Shown: in pieces, positions 1-10,100 of the stretch
Numbering within the stretch: position 1 is the stretch's first letter
How the letters are laid out: each line of letters starts with the position of its first letter
DNA from: Stagonosporopsis chrysanthemi
Taxonomy: Eukaryota; Ascomycota; Dothideomycetes; Pleosporales; Didymellaceae
Reading direction: 5' to 3'
Assembly (NCBI GenBank): GCA_022560025.1
Contig: JAFISE010000098.1
Coordinates: 1 to 64,000, forward strand
Length of the DNA stretch: 64,000 nt
Position numbers and translations under genes: made by a program
The notes under the pieces: generated by a model
Database searches by the model: none
What the model was told of the DNA's origin: nothing
What the model saw: the letters and a program-made list of their open reading frames with translations, nothing else

Positions 1-44
1 GCCCCCCTCCCTTTTTTTTTCCCCCCCCCCCCCCCCCCCCCCCC

Positions 45-80
<36 letters not shown>

Positions 81-148
81 TTACCCCTTCCCTCCTCTTC
101 CCTTCCCTTCCTTCTCCCCCCCCCCTCCCCTTCGACCGGGTAAAAAAC
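1..148. repeat. poly-C / C-rich low-complexity tract
   Basis: Nearly pure cytosine: a run of 24 C (21-44), one A, then 33 C (46-78), followed by pyrimidine-rich TTCCC-type sequence. No coding potential is visible. A C run this long on the plus strand means G-quadruplex potential on the minus strand. Such tracts are prone to polymerase slippage, so the exact length is doubtful. Confidence 0.9.
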
Positions 149-974
149 CTACCCCTCAATCCCCAGATGGTCGACCTGCTTGCGGCTACCTTCTGAGGCC
201 GAGGCCGCGGCGTGGGCCGAGGCGTTACCGCCGGCGAGGGCGGAGGCGGCGGCTGGTAGGGGGGTTAGTGGGTGGTGGAATGGTTTGGGAGGGGGAGGGA
301 AGGGGGAGGGCAGTGTGCAAGTTGTTGTCCACGACGACCGGTGACTTTGACGTGTGGAGAGGGAAGGGGAGGGGGGGGATTTGGACTGGGAGCCGGTGGA
401 GACTTTGGCGTTGGACGGAGGGGGGGGGGGAGTATATGTGGGGGGTGGTGGAGGAAGCCAAAAGGGTGGGTGCGCGGCTGTGCTGCGGACAGAGGAGAGG
501 AAAAGGAAAGGGCGTGAGATGAGGTTGCGAGTCGAATGGTGCGGGGAATGAAAAAGGAGATGATGTGCACTTGGACGAAACGATAGAAATGGGGTTTGGG
601 GTGCGCAACGGCGTGCATCCATCCATCCATCCATCCCCCTCATCGCGAGAGAAAACGCCCCCCAAAGATAGACAAACAAAAGAAAACACCCACACACAAC
701 TTCTCAACCATACATACATACCTTTCTCGTCCCTCTCCTCCACACTCCTCCTCCCCCCCTCCTTGTCCTCCGTCGTCGTCTTCTTGCTCTTACTACTCAG
801 CGCCCCGCTCAGCGCCCCAAACAAGTTCAGATTCAGCCCGCCCGATGCGCTGGCCTGCGCGTGGTGTTCCTGCGTCTCGACCTCGCGGGCCCCAGAGCCG
901 GAGGTGGACTGGGAGTTGGCGAGTTGGGAGTCGGTAGAAGAGGTGGTGGTGGTGATGGTTGGGTCGGTGGGCAT
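149..974 (-). CDS. Small hypothetical protein, two exons
   Basis: Proposed exons on the minus strand are 974..722 and 252..149, joined across a 469 nt intron with donor GTATGT (721) and acceptor CCAG (253). The phases fit and give 118 aa. The N-terminal half is Ser/Thr/Gln-rich with a Gly/Leu segment (LNLNLFGALSGALSSKSKK). The C-terminus is Ala-rich and ends in KQVDHLGIEG, a tail of the kind I associate with short uncharacterised ascomycete proteins, without being able to name a family. No signal peptide or membrane segment is seen. The intron is long for a fungus and is filled with C-rich and CATC-repeat DNA, so expansion inside the intron is likely. The splice model is inferred, and another internal exon cannot be excluded. 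Confidence 0.5.
616..636. repeat. CATC tetranucleotide repeat
   Basis: About five copies of CATC within the proposed intron of the first gene. It is a simple microsatellite. Confidence 0.8.
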
Positions 975-2662
975 GTTGGCGAGTAGTGGGAAAGTGGGGA
1001 TGGGTGGGGGTTTGATGGTGGGTAATAGGGTAGGGGTTTCGAGGTTGGGGTGTTGTGGAAACGGGGAGGTGGGCACGGACGGGCGTCTTGTACCGCGAGA
1101 GGGCGTGGTGAAGGTTGGGCGGGTGACGTCATTGCTGAGATTCGGCTTCTTGGAGCAGGTTTTCGGCGACTGAGAGAATGGCTTGCGTGTCTGCTTCCCA
1201 GCGCGATGGTGAGATTACATAAGAAATCTGATGTTGGGATGCAAGTATTTGCAAAGGCTGGGGGGGGGGGGGGTTAGTCAGCAGTCAGTTCGACGCAGGG
1301 TCGCTGCTGGGGCCTGGGATTGCATTCAGCCCTGCACCTTCTGACTTCATCGCTCTCCGGGTATTTGGACAATCATACGCAATCACACCTACGTGAGTAA
1401 GCAGTCGAGAACGCATATGGCGCCGACTTTCCAGGGCTCCGAGTGCCACTGCAGTGTTTGTCGAATGCTGCGACTTTCCCGCCGGAAGGATCGTTCTGCT
1501 CATTTCTGCAAACGAGCGCTGCTGCGGGCGGCTGCAGGTGCAGAGTGCGAAAAGGCAGGCGTAGATTGACATCAGTTGTGCTTACCTCGGCTTCCCAGCG
1601 CCTGGAAACGATCAGAACGGCCTTCCTCCGTCGAACTGTACATCAAAGCACCAATGCTTGTTAGCGGACATCGAAAGAAATGCGCGCAAAGAAGCAGCAC
1701 AGGCCAAGTGTTGCAATGCAGGTACACAGTAGTGTTGCCGCCCTGCGGTAAGCTATCGGGCGAGATCTGGTTCACTTCATCTCCTGCCTTCCCCAGACAA
1801 GGGTCTCGCCTCGTATCTGCACATAAGCAACACAAGCACTTGAAGCAATTTAACGTTCTCGCTTTACCGGTCAGGCACCCCAATATTCGATTTCGCAGAC
1901 CGCGCAAGAAGATATACCTCACAACAACAACCTGTCTCGAGTGCTTTATGATGGTTTCCTGCACACACCACGGAGGCGCCGCATATCACGGAGCGCATCA
2001 TTTCCACATCAGCCGCACGCCAGATGTAGCTTTCCATCGTCTCAAATCCGTTCCTGAGGCGTTACTTTTTCTGGTCTCAAGTTCTCACCGGTCTGGGCCA
2101 GGGGTGACGCCACTATGGCTAGCGCCCAGATCTGTGAACTCGCCCGCGGAAAACGCACCACTCAACACCACGACTTGCTATCGCGACTTCAAGCCACGCG
2201 CCATTCGCACAGCTGTGCCGCGCCCTATGGCTGGCCCTGCGATTCAGGCCGTGGCGTTGTAGGCCCTCGCTGCGATGTCCTCCCGGGATGCATGACGCTA
2301 GACTAATTTGGGATCGATGGGTGTAAATATGGTAGTGTTCCTGCAGCGGTGGCTGCGAGGTCCATACCCAAAGCTTCATGACAGGTCCCAGCTGGGCTTA
2401 GGGCGGATTTGTGCCGTCCATTCTACACGCACGTGGGCGGTGGCCTAGCCAGCGCTCGGCGAGAGTTCTTCAGCTAACCGCAGCGCAGCCTCGAAAGCGT
2501 GAGTATCAGGGGCGGGTTGATATACCTTGAGATGAGTGCCGTTTGCTTCCTCTTCCCTAACGACTTCTTCGGTTTGTTCCTGCGCGGTCTTGTAGAACCT
2601 CACCTACAGCCTCTCGTTTCGTCGTACGCGTAATCTAGTCACTCTTTACAATACTAATTACA
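975..2662. other. Intergenic region upstream of the GH16 gene
   Basis: About 1.7 kb between two divergent genes. It holds a 14-base G run at 1260-1273 and otherwise mixed-composition DNA. Open frames here (for example 1576-2262 plus, 1572-1964 minus) have no recognisable domain, overlap one another on both strands and look like chance. It probably contains the GH16 promoter and 5' UTR. Confidence 0.5.
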
Positions 2663-5600
2663 ATGCCCTCCTTGTCTGCCCTCCTTGGGGTCGGCGCTGC
2701 CACTCTTTTCTCGGTCGCTTCGGCTACCAAGTATGCTCCTGCGGATACCTATCCTGGGTCCTCCTTCTTCGACCACTTCGACTTCGTTACTGTGGAGAAG
2801 ACTAATGGCTTTGTGAAGTATGACTGCCTTACCTTTTCGTGACAACTTGCTGATATGTCCAGATATGTTGATCGCAAGCGTGCTGAGGACCAGAAGTACA
2901 TTCGCTACGAGAACGGTGATGCTGTCTTCGGCGTCGACTACAAGTCACAGCTGAACAGCGCTGATGGCTTTGACATCGGCCGTGAGAGTGTTCGTCTGGA
3001 GGGCAAGACCGAGTACAACAAGGGTCTCTTCGTGCTCGATATCAAGCACATGCCCGGTGGTATCTGCGGTACCTGGCCCGCCTTTTGGTCTCTTGGCCGT
3101 GAGCCATGGCCTGTGAAGGTAAGTCATGCACGTGATTTAATTACTGGACAGTAGTGCTAACTGTGATCGTGCAGGGAGAGATCGACATCATCGAAGGCGT
3201 GAACCAAAACTCAGTCAACAACCTTGTACTCCACACCGACACCAAGTGTAAGGTCAACGGCAAGGGACAGAGTGGTAGCCAAATCCTCTACGACTGCGCG
3301 CTCGACACAAACGGCGCCACTGGTTGCAATGTTGCCGATACTCGCGCCAACTCCTTCGGCGCCGGCTTCAACGCCATCGAGGGCGGCCACTACGTCACAG
3401 AATGGCAAGCCGAAGGCATCAAGATCTGGTTCTTCCCGCGTGGCACCGCGCCCAAGAGCCTGACCACCAGCGAGCCCGACACGTCCGAGTTCGGCGTCCC
3501 CGCCGCCAGCTTCCAGGGCGACTGCGACATCGAGAAGCGCTTCATGGACCAACGCTTCATCTTCTCAAACACCTTCTGCGGCGACTGGGGAGGCAATGCA
3601 TATGCCGCGTCCGGCTGCCCTATGTATCCCGGCATGGACCAGATGGGGTCGTGCAAGCGGTATGTCGCGGAACACCCCGAGGTGTTCAAGGATGCGTACT
3701 GGCGCGTTAGCTCGTTCAAGACGTACAACAAGCGCACTGCGTCGAGCTCTTCGTCTTCGTCGGTTGTGCCGAGCAGCACCTCGAGGGCTTCGTCGAGCTC
3801 GGTTCAGACTTCTTCAAGCTCGGTTCGGTCCTCAAGCTCTGTTCAGACCTCTTCCAGTTCTGTTCGATCATCGTCGAGCTCTGTGCAGACTTCTTCAAGC
3901 TCTGTACGATCTTCCTCGAGCTCTATCCAGCCTTCATCCAGCTCTGTGCCCGTGTCGAGCAGCTCCACTCATGCTTCGAGCAGCTCTTCCCATGTCATCA
4001 GCTCTTCGGCCCTACCATCATCAACAGCAGCATCTAGCAGCTCGTCGCACGCCTCTAGCTCGTCTGTCTACCCGTCGTCTTCGTCAGTAGTACACAGCAG
4101 CTCTGCTCTTTCCAGCTCCGATGCCCACTCCTCGACTACCCCTGCCCCTTCGTCGAGCTCCGTTTACCCTTCGTCGACACCTGTTGATTCATCTTCTACG
4201 ATTGTTTCTTCGTCCTCAAGCCTATACGACGTGTCGAGCAGCATTGAGCACAGCCCTTCGTCAACCATTTCAGTCTCGGCATCTGAGACTCCTTACGACC
4301 CCGTCAGCAGCTCTTCCATTGCCTACGATTCCTCCTCGATTGTGTCCCCCTCAGCATCTGAGACCACCTATGACCCTGTCAGTAGCTCTTCTTCTACGCA
4401 ATATTACTCTTCCGGTGTAAGCTCGTCTGCCTCGACTCCCTACGACACTATGTCCTCGTCGACCTTCACTCCTTCGGCATCTTATTCGGACGATCTTTCT
4501 TCGACTGTCGGCACCGTGTCTGCGTCTGAGACTACCTACCCGCACGATAGCTCCAGCATCTCTCCCTCATCAAGCGCTTCTGATGTCTCGAGCGCCTACC
4601 CATCCGAGACTCCTGATGCCAGCTCTTCAGTTCCTTACTCGTCTGGCGTCTCAAGCTCAACATACCCGGATGTCACTTCGTCTTACCCGGCCGATGACAA
4701 GTCTTCCAGCAGCAGTTCGGTCTATTCGACTTCTGCTCCGGTCTATTCTGTCTACCCTGAGGGCGATGGCTATGAATATGGCAGTGTCTCTTCGAAGACT
4801 GCCGATGCTTCATCAAAGACTGCCGATGCTTCATCAAAGACTGCCGATGCTTCATCAAAGGCTGCCGATACTTCATCGAAAACTTCTGAGTACCAAGTAT
4901 CTTCTAAAGCTGCTGAATATGAAAGCTATCCTGTAGCTTCATCCAGCGCCTCAGTCCACAAAGATAACTACCCGACATCCACACCTGTTTACGCTGACTA
5001 TCCCGAGCTGCCCAGCTTCACGCCGCTCTACAGCACATACCCTGCGATCTCAAGCAAGCCGTCATACAGTGATGAGCACAAGTCCACTGATTCTCACAAG
5101 ACAACAACCGCTTATGAAACCACCTATGTTGATGTCTGCCCCACCGGCTACACGACAATCACCACCAAGGTCACCGCCATCGAGACTCCCGCTCCCCACG
5201 CGACAACCGACGCACACTATGCACCTCCCGGTTTCGAGGTCACAACCAAGTACTGCGCTCAAGGCTGTGGCGAGGGTCCCAAGACCGTCACCGTCACCGT
5301 CCCGTGCTCTAAGTGCCAGGTCCCGACCTCCGCGCCCAACAAGCCGACAGACGTCCCCCATAAGCCTGCCAACGACAAGCCCTTCGTTCCTGGCCAGCCC
5401 AGCACGCCTTCGACCCCAGAGGACTACTCGACGAAGATCACAGCCACCAAAATCATTACCCTGACTAAGAGCCCTGTCCCAGAGACGCACTTACCCGCGA
5501 CCCAGAGCAGCGCCGTGCCCTCCGTCAAATACCCCGACGCCGATGCAGACAAGAGTTACGGAAACGATAAGCCCGTTGTGCCGACCGGCTCAGCACCTGT

Positions 5601-5841
5601 ATCCAGGCCCGTGGGCAGCGACAAGCCCCTCTACCCTACAGCCGGCAAACCCGTCTCTCCTTCTGCTGGCGGTCACGTGGGATCAAACGTCACGGTCAGC
5701 TATGGCACTGCTACGAGCGCATACTCCAAGCCTAGTCAGACGGGGTACAAGGTGCCTGAGTTCACGGGCGCGGCGGGGAGGATGAGGGTTGGTGGGTTTG
5801 TCGCGGGTGCGGCGGGGGTGTTTGCTGCGATGATGATGTAG
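2663..5841 (+). CDS. GPI-type GH16 endo-beta-glucanase with long Ser-rich stalk
   Basis: Three exons, 2663..2817, 2863..3118 and 3175..5841, give 1025 aa. Residues 1-21 are a signal peptide ending ASA. The GH16 domain spans about 25-315 and carries the catalytic motif GEIDIIEG, with nucleophile and acid/base Glu near 139 and 144. This family cleaves or remodels beta-1,3(4)-glucan. From about residue 326 to 700 the chain is almost all Ser with Val, Gln, Arg, Thr, Ala and Pro, expected to be heavily O-mannosylated and act as a wall-spanning stalk. Four 7-residue SSKTADA units lie near 676-703. Two Cys-containing Thr-rich blocks follow (about 790-850). The last 20 residues are hydrophobic (GGFVAGAAGVFAAMMM), consistent with a GPI anchor signal. 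The protein is much longer than a bare GH16 enzyme, so it probably stays in the wall. The substrate within GH16 cannot be fixed from sequence alone. Confidence 0.92.
4789..4872 (+). repeat. Four tandem 21-nt coding repeats (SSKTADA)
   Basis: Four in-frame 21-nt units in the stalk of the GH16 protein. Units 2 and 3 are identical in base sequence, unit 1 differs by synonymous changes, and unit 4 carries Thr to Ala and Ala to Thr changes. The near-identity points to recent expansion, and the copy number may vary between strains. Confidence 0.9.
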
Positions 5842-6102
5842 GGGAGGGTTTTGTACAGGTTTTCCCAGTGTAGTGTGGAGTTCTTTTTGGAGATATGAGG
5901 GGAGAGGGGGTTTATGAGGGTATGGTGATAAGAATCTTTGTGTCTAACTTCTAATCAACCTTTGGGTATTGACTCATTTCTATAGCGGACCTCTTGCGCC
6001 ATACACAATGTCCACTGATGACCTGCCGCTGAGTGACTTCTTTGACCAACGCAGGAGCTTGAGCGCAAAAGACACCTCCCTGCCTGACCTTTAGCCCGGT
6101 TC

Positions 6103-6501
6103 CTACAACTCATCCCGCCCCTCGCGCTTCATCTCCTTCTCCTTTTCCGGCCCCTCATCCTCCTCCCCATCTATCACTTCCTCCCCTCCATCCTCCATCT
6201 CGACACCCATCTCCTCACCTTCATCTCCCGCCACCTCCGCCGCAGCACCAACTCCGCGCACCACAGTCACCGTCTCCGTAACCGTCGGCGCCGTAGTAGT
6301 GGTGAGAAAGGTGTTGTACTGCGTCACATGCCTGTCGTTCGAGATGCTGGTGAGGTAGGAATGTACGACGGTGGTGGTGTGGTCGAACTGGTCGTGGGTA
6401 ATGTGCTTCTCTGTCGTGTGCTTATGCGTGGTAGGGCGCAAATAGACTTTGGCCAGCGCGTGGGCGGCGAAGAGGAGGATGGCTGCGGTGCGGGTGTGCA
6501 T
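6103..6501 (-). CDS. Small secreted or ER protein ending in RDEL
   Basis: A single exon of 132 aa. I chose the ATG at 6501 because it opens a clean signal peptide (MHTRTAAILLFAAHALA) and lies about 105 nt below a TATA-like element. Earlier in-frame ATGs would bury that signal. The mature part begins with a His/Thr-rich stretch, continues with Thr/Val repeats (TVTETVTVV), and ends in a very acidic Glu/Gly/Asp tail closing with GRDEL. RDEL resembles the HDEL/KDEL ER-retrieval signal, which would keep the protein in the ER. That is inference. No domain is recognised and there is no Cys, unlike typical effectors. Confidence 0.6.
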   Translation of the reverse strand: MHTRTAAILLFAAHALAKVYLRPTTHKHTTEKHITHDQFDHTTTVVHSYLTSISNDRHVTQYNTFLTTTTAPTVTETVTVVRGVGAAAEVAGDEGEEMGVEMEDGGEEVIDGEEDEGPEKEKEMKREGRDEL

Positions 6502-7785
6502 TTCGGTTGTTGGGAGTTGGTACTTTAAAGTTGCTTTAGGTGGTAGTGGAAAGTGATGTGGCTGTGATGATGGTGGTGGACATAAGGTATAGCGGCCTGG
6601 CGGCGGGTTATATGCTGTGAGGGGATGTTTGCTGGTGAAAATGTTTGCGCCGACGATAAAGGATGGAGCACGTATGGAAAGTGGGAGACTTGTAAACAAA
6701 CAGTTTGGAAATACTGGTGCTGCAGGGCCTCCTATGGATCGAGCATTGACAAGAAGTGAGATGATTTTGGAGGCAGCCCAGGATAGTCGACACTTGGGGA
6801 TGGCATCAACCTGACTCGCAGGTGCCTGGAACTTCAGCTTGCTTGTAAGCCTTTCTGACACTATCGGTCTCATCCTGATACTTTAGTGCGTATACAGCTT
6901 GAGGTGCCTGTATGTCTTTCGTATCATGTGTAGGCTGGATGTTATGGACATAGAGGCAGTTGTCTTACGTATCCTCTACTCGTGCCTGGCACTTCGTTGA
7001 GGCGGAGTAGACAATGGGTTGTTCGGCGTCGAAAGCCCCTCAACTCAGTTGCTTCTTAACAGCTTGGATATCGATGACTCTACTCCAGTCCGTCTTGACC
7101 GATGTATAACTCTCGTGAGCACACATAATAGGCGCAACAGTGGCTCAACTGGTTGAACTGCGGTGGAGGGTGATCGGTTCTGGCTACTAGCCAACGGCGT
7201 TGGACGCCTGGCCCTGAGGTCAGTACCTGCACTCAATACAGGCCAGGCACCACCCACCTTTACCTTGCACCGTTGCTCGTCAGCCAGGCGGCGATCAACG
7301 ACTTGCGGCAGCGAAGGTGGCGAAAAATCCAGTGAGATATAAAGTACAGCCCCTTACAACAGCATCTAGGCGCCTGACCGCCGAAAGCCTTTTCTCAACT
7401 CTACTCCTGTGTTTCGACCGACCATTGTCAGGTCTCTGGCCGAGGGCCTAAGGTTGTAGTGGTTAACATTCGCATCTTACAAGACCGACAGCTACTCACC
7501 GCATCAGTCGCCAGATCCCGCTCAGCGAGATTGGCCAAACACATCTCGAGAGCTGTCCCGTGCATCAGATCTTGGTGGCTTCTACATCGCACGCACAACG
7601 GTGCCCGCCGACGAACAGAATCTAGCTTGCGCTCGACCAGCTTACAGGCAGGCGCCATCACGAGTTCGAGTTGAGATTTACTTGTTCTTCAACACAGCCT
7701 GCTCTCGGCGTATTACAACATCTACTAGAGGTCTGTGATCAGTTATAGATAGCTGCGGTCCACTTACGTGCTGGAACAGACAACT
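6502..7785. other. Intergenic region between divergent genes
   Basis: About 1.3 kb containing both promoters. Short frames are scattered on both strands with no domain. A tRNA A-box-like stretch sits near 7450-7490 (see findings). Nothing else was recognised. Confidence 0.5.
6607..6613 (-). promoter_or_regulatory. TATA-like box of the RDEL protein gene
   Basis: Reads ATATAA on the minus strand about 105 nt upstream of the chosen start codon. The position is plausible but no other promoter element was identified. Confidence 0.35.
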
Positions 7786-9565
7786 ATGGACGATCGATCC
7801 TCCTCTCCCATTCAAAAGCGCAGCCCTTTGAAGGTAGAAGACGATGAGCTCCCACCCGTACTACAGTCAACGGAACTACCTGTCGAACCCGACTCAAGCA
7901 GCGACGACGTACCTCTCCGTAGACGACGCCCTGTGCGAGTATCATCAAATGATCGGGAGAATAACCACGACCTGCGCGACCATCGCCAACCTCGAGACCA
8001 CGTGCGCAAGCCCAACGATGCCTCCTTGCTAGAGCAACGCCGTGCCGCACACCAAGCTACAATCCGCAAGTCACCGAAAGTTACAGCAAAGTCTGGCTTG
8101 GTCCGTAAGAAGCCTGGTCCACGGCCCTGGGCCAGCAAGCCCATCAAGAAGAACGATATGGAGGCGAAGAAGTTGGTCATACGGGAGATCGAAGGTTACT
8201 GGGGCAAGGGCTTCACCAAGACTTACATCCCAAAGTGCCATCGCCCTCTTGTCAAGCGCGGAAAAGCCGGCAAGCGTGCCATGTATCGCGACCATGAGAC
8301 AAACCCGAAGAAGTGGCTGCCCTCGGTGCTAAAGTCCATTCTTGCGATTGCGAAACTGACACAGAACAAGGCGTGGCTGAAGAAGGCGATGAACGATGTC
8401 GTTCGCTATCGCATCAAGAACACTGGTACGTTAGCAATGCCAGAATAGCACGGAGGAAGTTTGCTAACGCAAGGATGAAGGCAATCGCAAGCCCCAACTG
8501 GTCACGACCGATTTCGATGTCTTGGAAGACATGCTTGTCAAGGACTGGGATGTCCCGTTCAGCTTCAGCATTCGGTACAAGCATCTGCTTGTAAACCGCC
8601 AAGGCCAGCAGGAGACTGACGAAGATATCGACCACATTTTTGGCCCCGAGAGTGATGGGGAGGACGATCCCGAAGGCGACACCGACAGCGACGATGATGA
8701 TGCCGACACGGACGACACTAAAGACCGAGGTGAGGAGGGCGAGGAGGGCGGAGACGAGAGCGAGGAGGAGGTAAGCCGAGGCGGCTTGAGTGACCAGTAT
8801 CTCCACCAGAGCGGCTACATCGGTGCACCTCAATACCCTCCACCATATCATATGCCCGGTCCACCATCCAAGAAGCAGATGACCAAGAAGGAGAAGGGCT
8901 CTAACCGCGGTACCGAACTTCAGTTACGCCCACAGACGCTTCACAGCATGAACACTCAGTCAAACTACGGTCAATCTTACACTTACGGTCCTCCAGTGGA
9001 TCCCTGGGGTCGTGCGGTCTCTCATAGTGCTGGTCCTGACAGCTTTGCGGGCTATGGCGGATACGGGATGTTTGGCGGATTTGGTGCTTATCGCCCTTCT
9101 ACCGACAGCATTGGTCGTCAACCCACCCATCTACCCGGCTACCATGGCATGAGCCCATATAATCCACAGCAATTTATGGCTCCGACTCCCAGTCAGCCCA
9201 GCATCGATCCCGAGCACTCTCGAGGCCCCTCTACGACTGGTGACAAGCGTAAGCGCAGCAATTTCGAGCAGCCCGCATTTCACACCAGCCCTCCCGGCTT
9301 TCATCCGTACGGCTTCCCATCTTACTTCCATAGCCGTCAGCCTGAGGCGAAAGACGAGTTTCCTGACGTGAAATTGCATGGTGAAGGACGTGAGGCGACT
9401 GATGAGGTGGAACGCCCCGAGAATGAGATCGGCGAGGACAGCAACGCTGCTGCTGTGGAGGCGGAGCTGCGCGCTACTGAGCTTGAGCTGAAGGTCGCTC
9501 GTCTGCAAGCTGCTCGTGCGCGATCCAGACGTGCTGCTTCGAGCCAACAGCCGGGGACAAAGTGA
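7786..9565 (+). CDS. Hypothetical basic/acidic protein with C-terminal coiled coil
   Basis: Two exons, 7786..8425 and 8481..9565 (donor GTACGT, branch GCTAAC, acceptor GAAG), give 574 aa. The ATG at 7786 is the first in frame. Residues 1-120 are polar and disordered. Residues about 125-240 form a basic, probably folded region (MEAKKLVIREIEGYWGKGF, then KWLPSVLKSILAIAKLTQNK) that spans the intron. A strongly acidic Asp/Glu stretch follows, then a long Gly/Tyr/Pro-rich segment, and finally an Ala/Glu/Arg coiled coil near the C-terminus. I do not recognise the family. The layout suggests a nuclear protein that binds nucleic acid or chromatin, but no catalytic or zinc motif is visible. Confidence 0.75.
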
Positions 9566-10100
9566 GCATTTACACAAGTCATCTTGTGCGGTTGTTCACT
9601 CAAAATGAATGAGCTGATACACTGGTTCGCGTGGGTCATTCCCTCGTCACTGTCAATCGCGTTAGAGGTATGGTAGTGGGTGCTTGGCACTTGATGAGAC
9701 AACAGCTGGATAGCATCGGGCCTCCGTGCGTCCAGCCATGGACATGGGTTTCTGCTTCATGATTTTGCATAGAAGCGGTCATGGTACTACTGGCGAACTG
9801 AAGGCTTTCAGTACGGCAATGTGGATTCTGATGATTGGGCAATGCATGTGTGACATGTTTGATGAGTCTTGCGCTGGTGACCGAAGACTGAACCTAATCG
9901 CGCTAGCCCACATTGGGACTGTCCCTACAGCGACGTGGAGCAGAAGCAACGCCCAGTCTCGAATTGACAATAAGCAGTCATCAATCAGCAGGTAGCAATG
10001 GAACATTGAGGATGGATTGAGGCAATGAGTTGAGAACTGAAATTCTATGTATTGACATCCCCTAATGAGCAAAAGATCTATACTAAGGCAACGCTCACAT
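9566..10100. other. Convergent 3' intergenic region
   Basis: About 535 nt between the 3' ends of two convergent genes. It presumably contains both 3' UTRs and termination signals. No gene seen. Confidence 0.5.

Noticed and set aside
1576..2262. 228-codon plus-strand frame before the GH16 gene
   Set aside because: No domain, random-looking composition, overlapped by minus-strand frames of similar length, and located where the GH16 promoter is expected.
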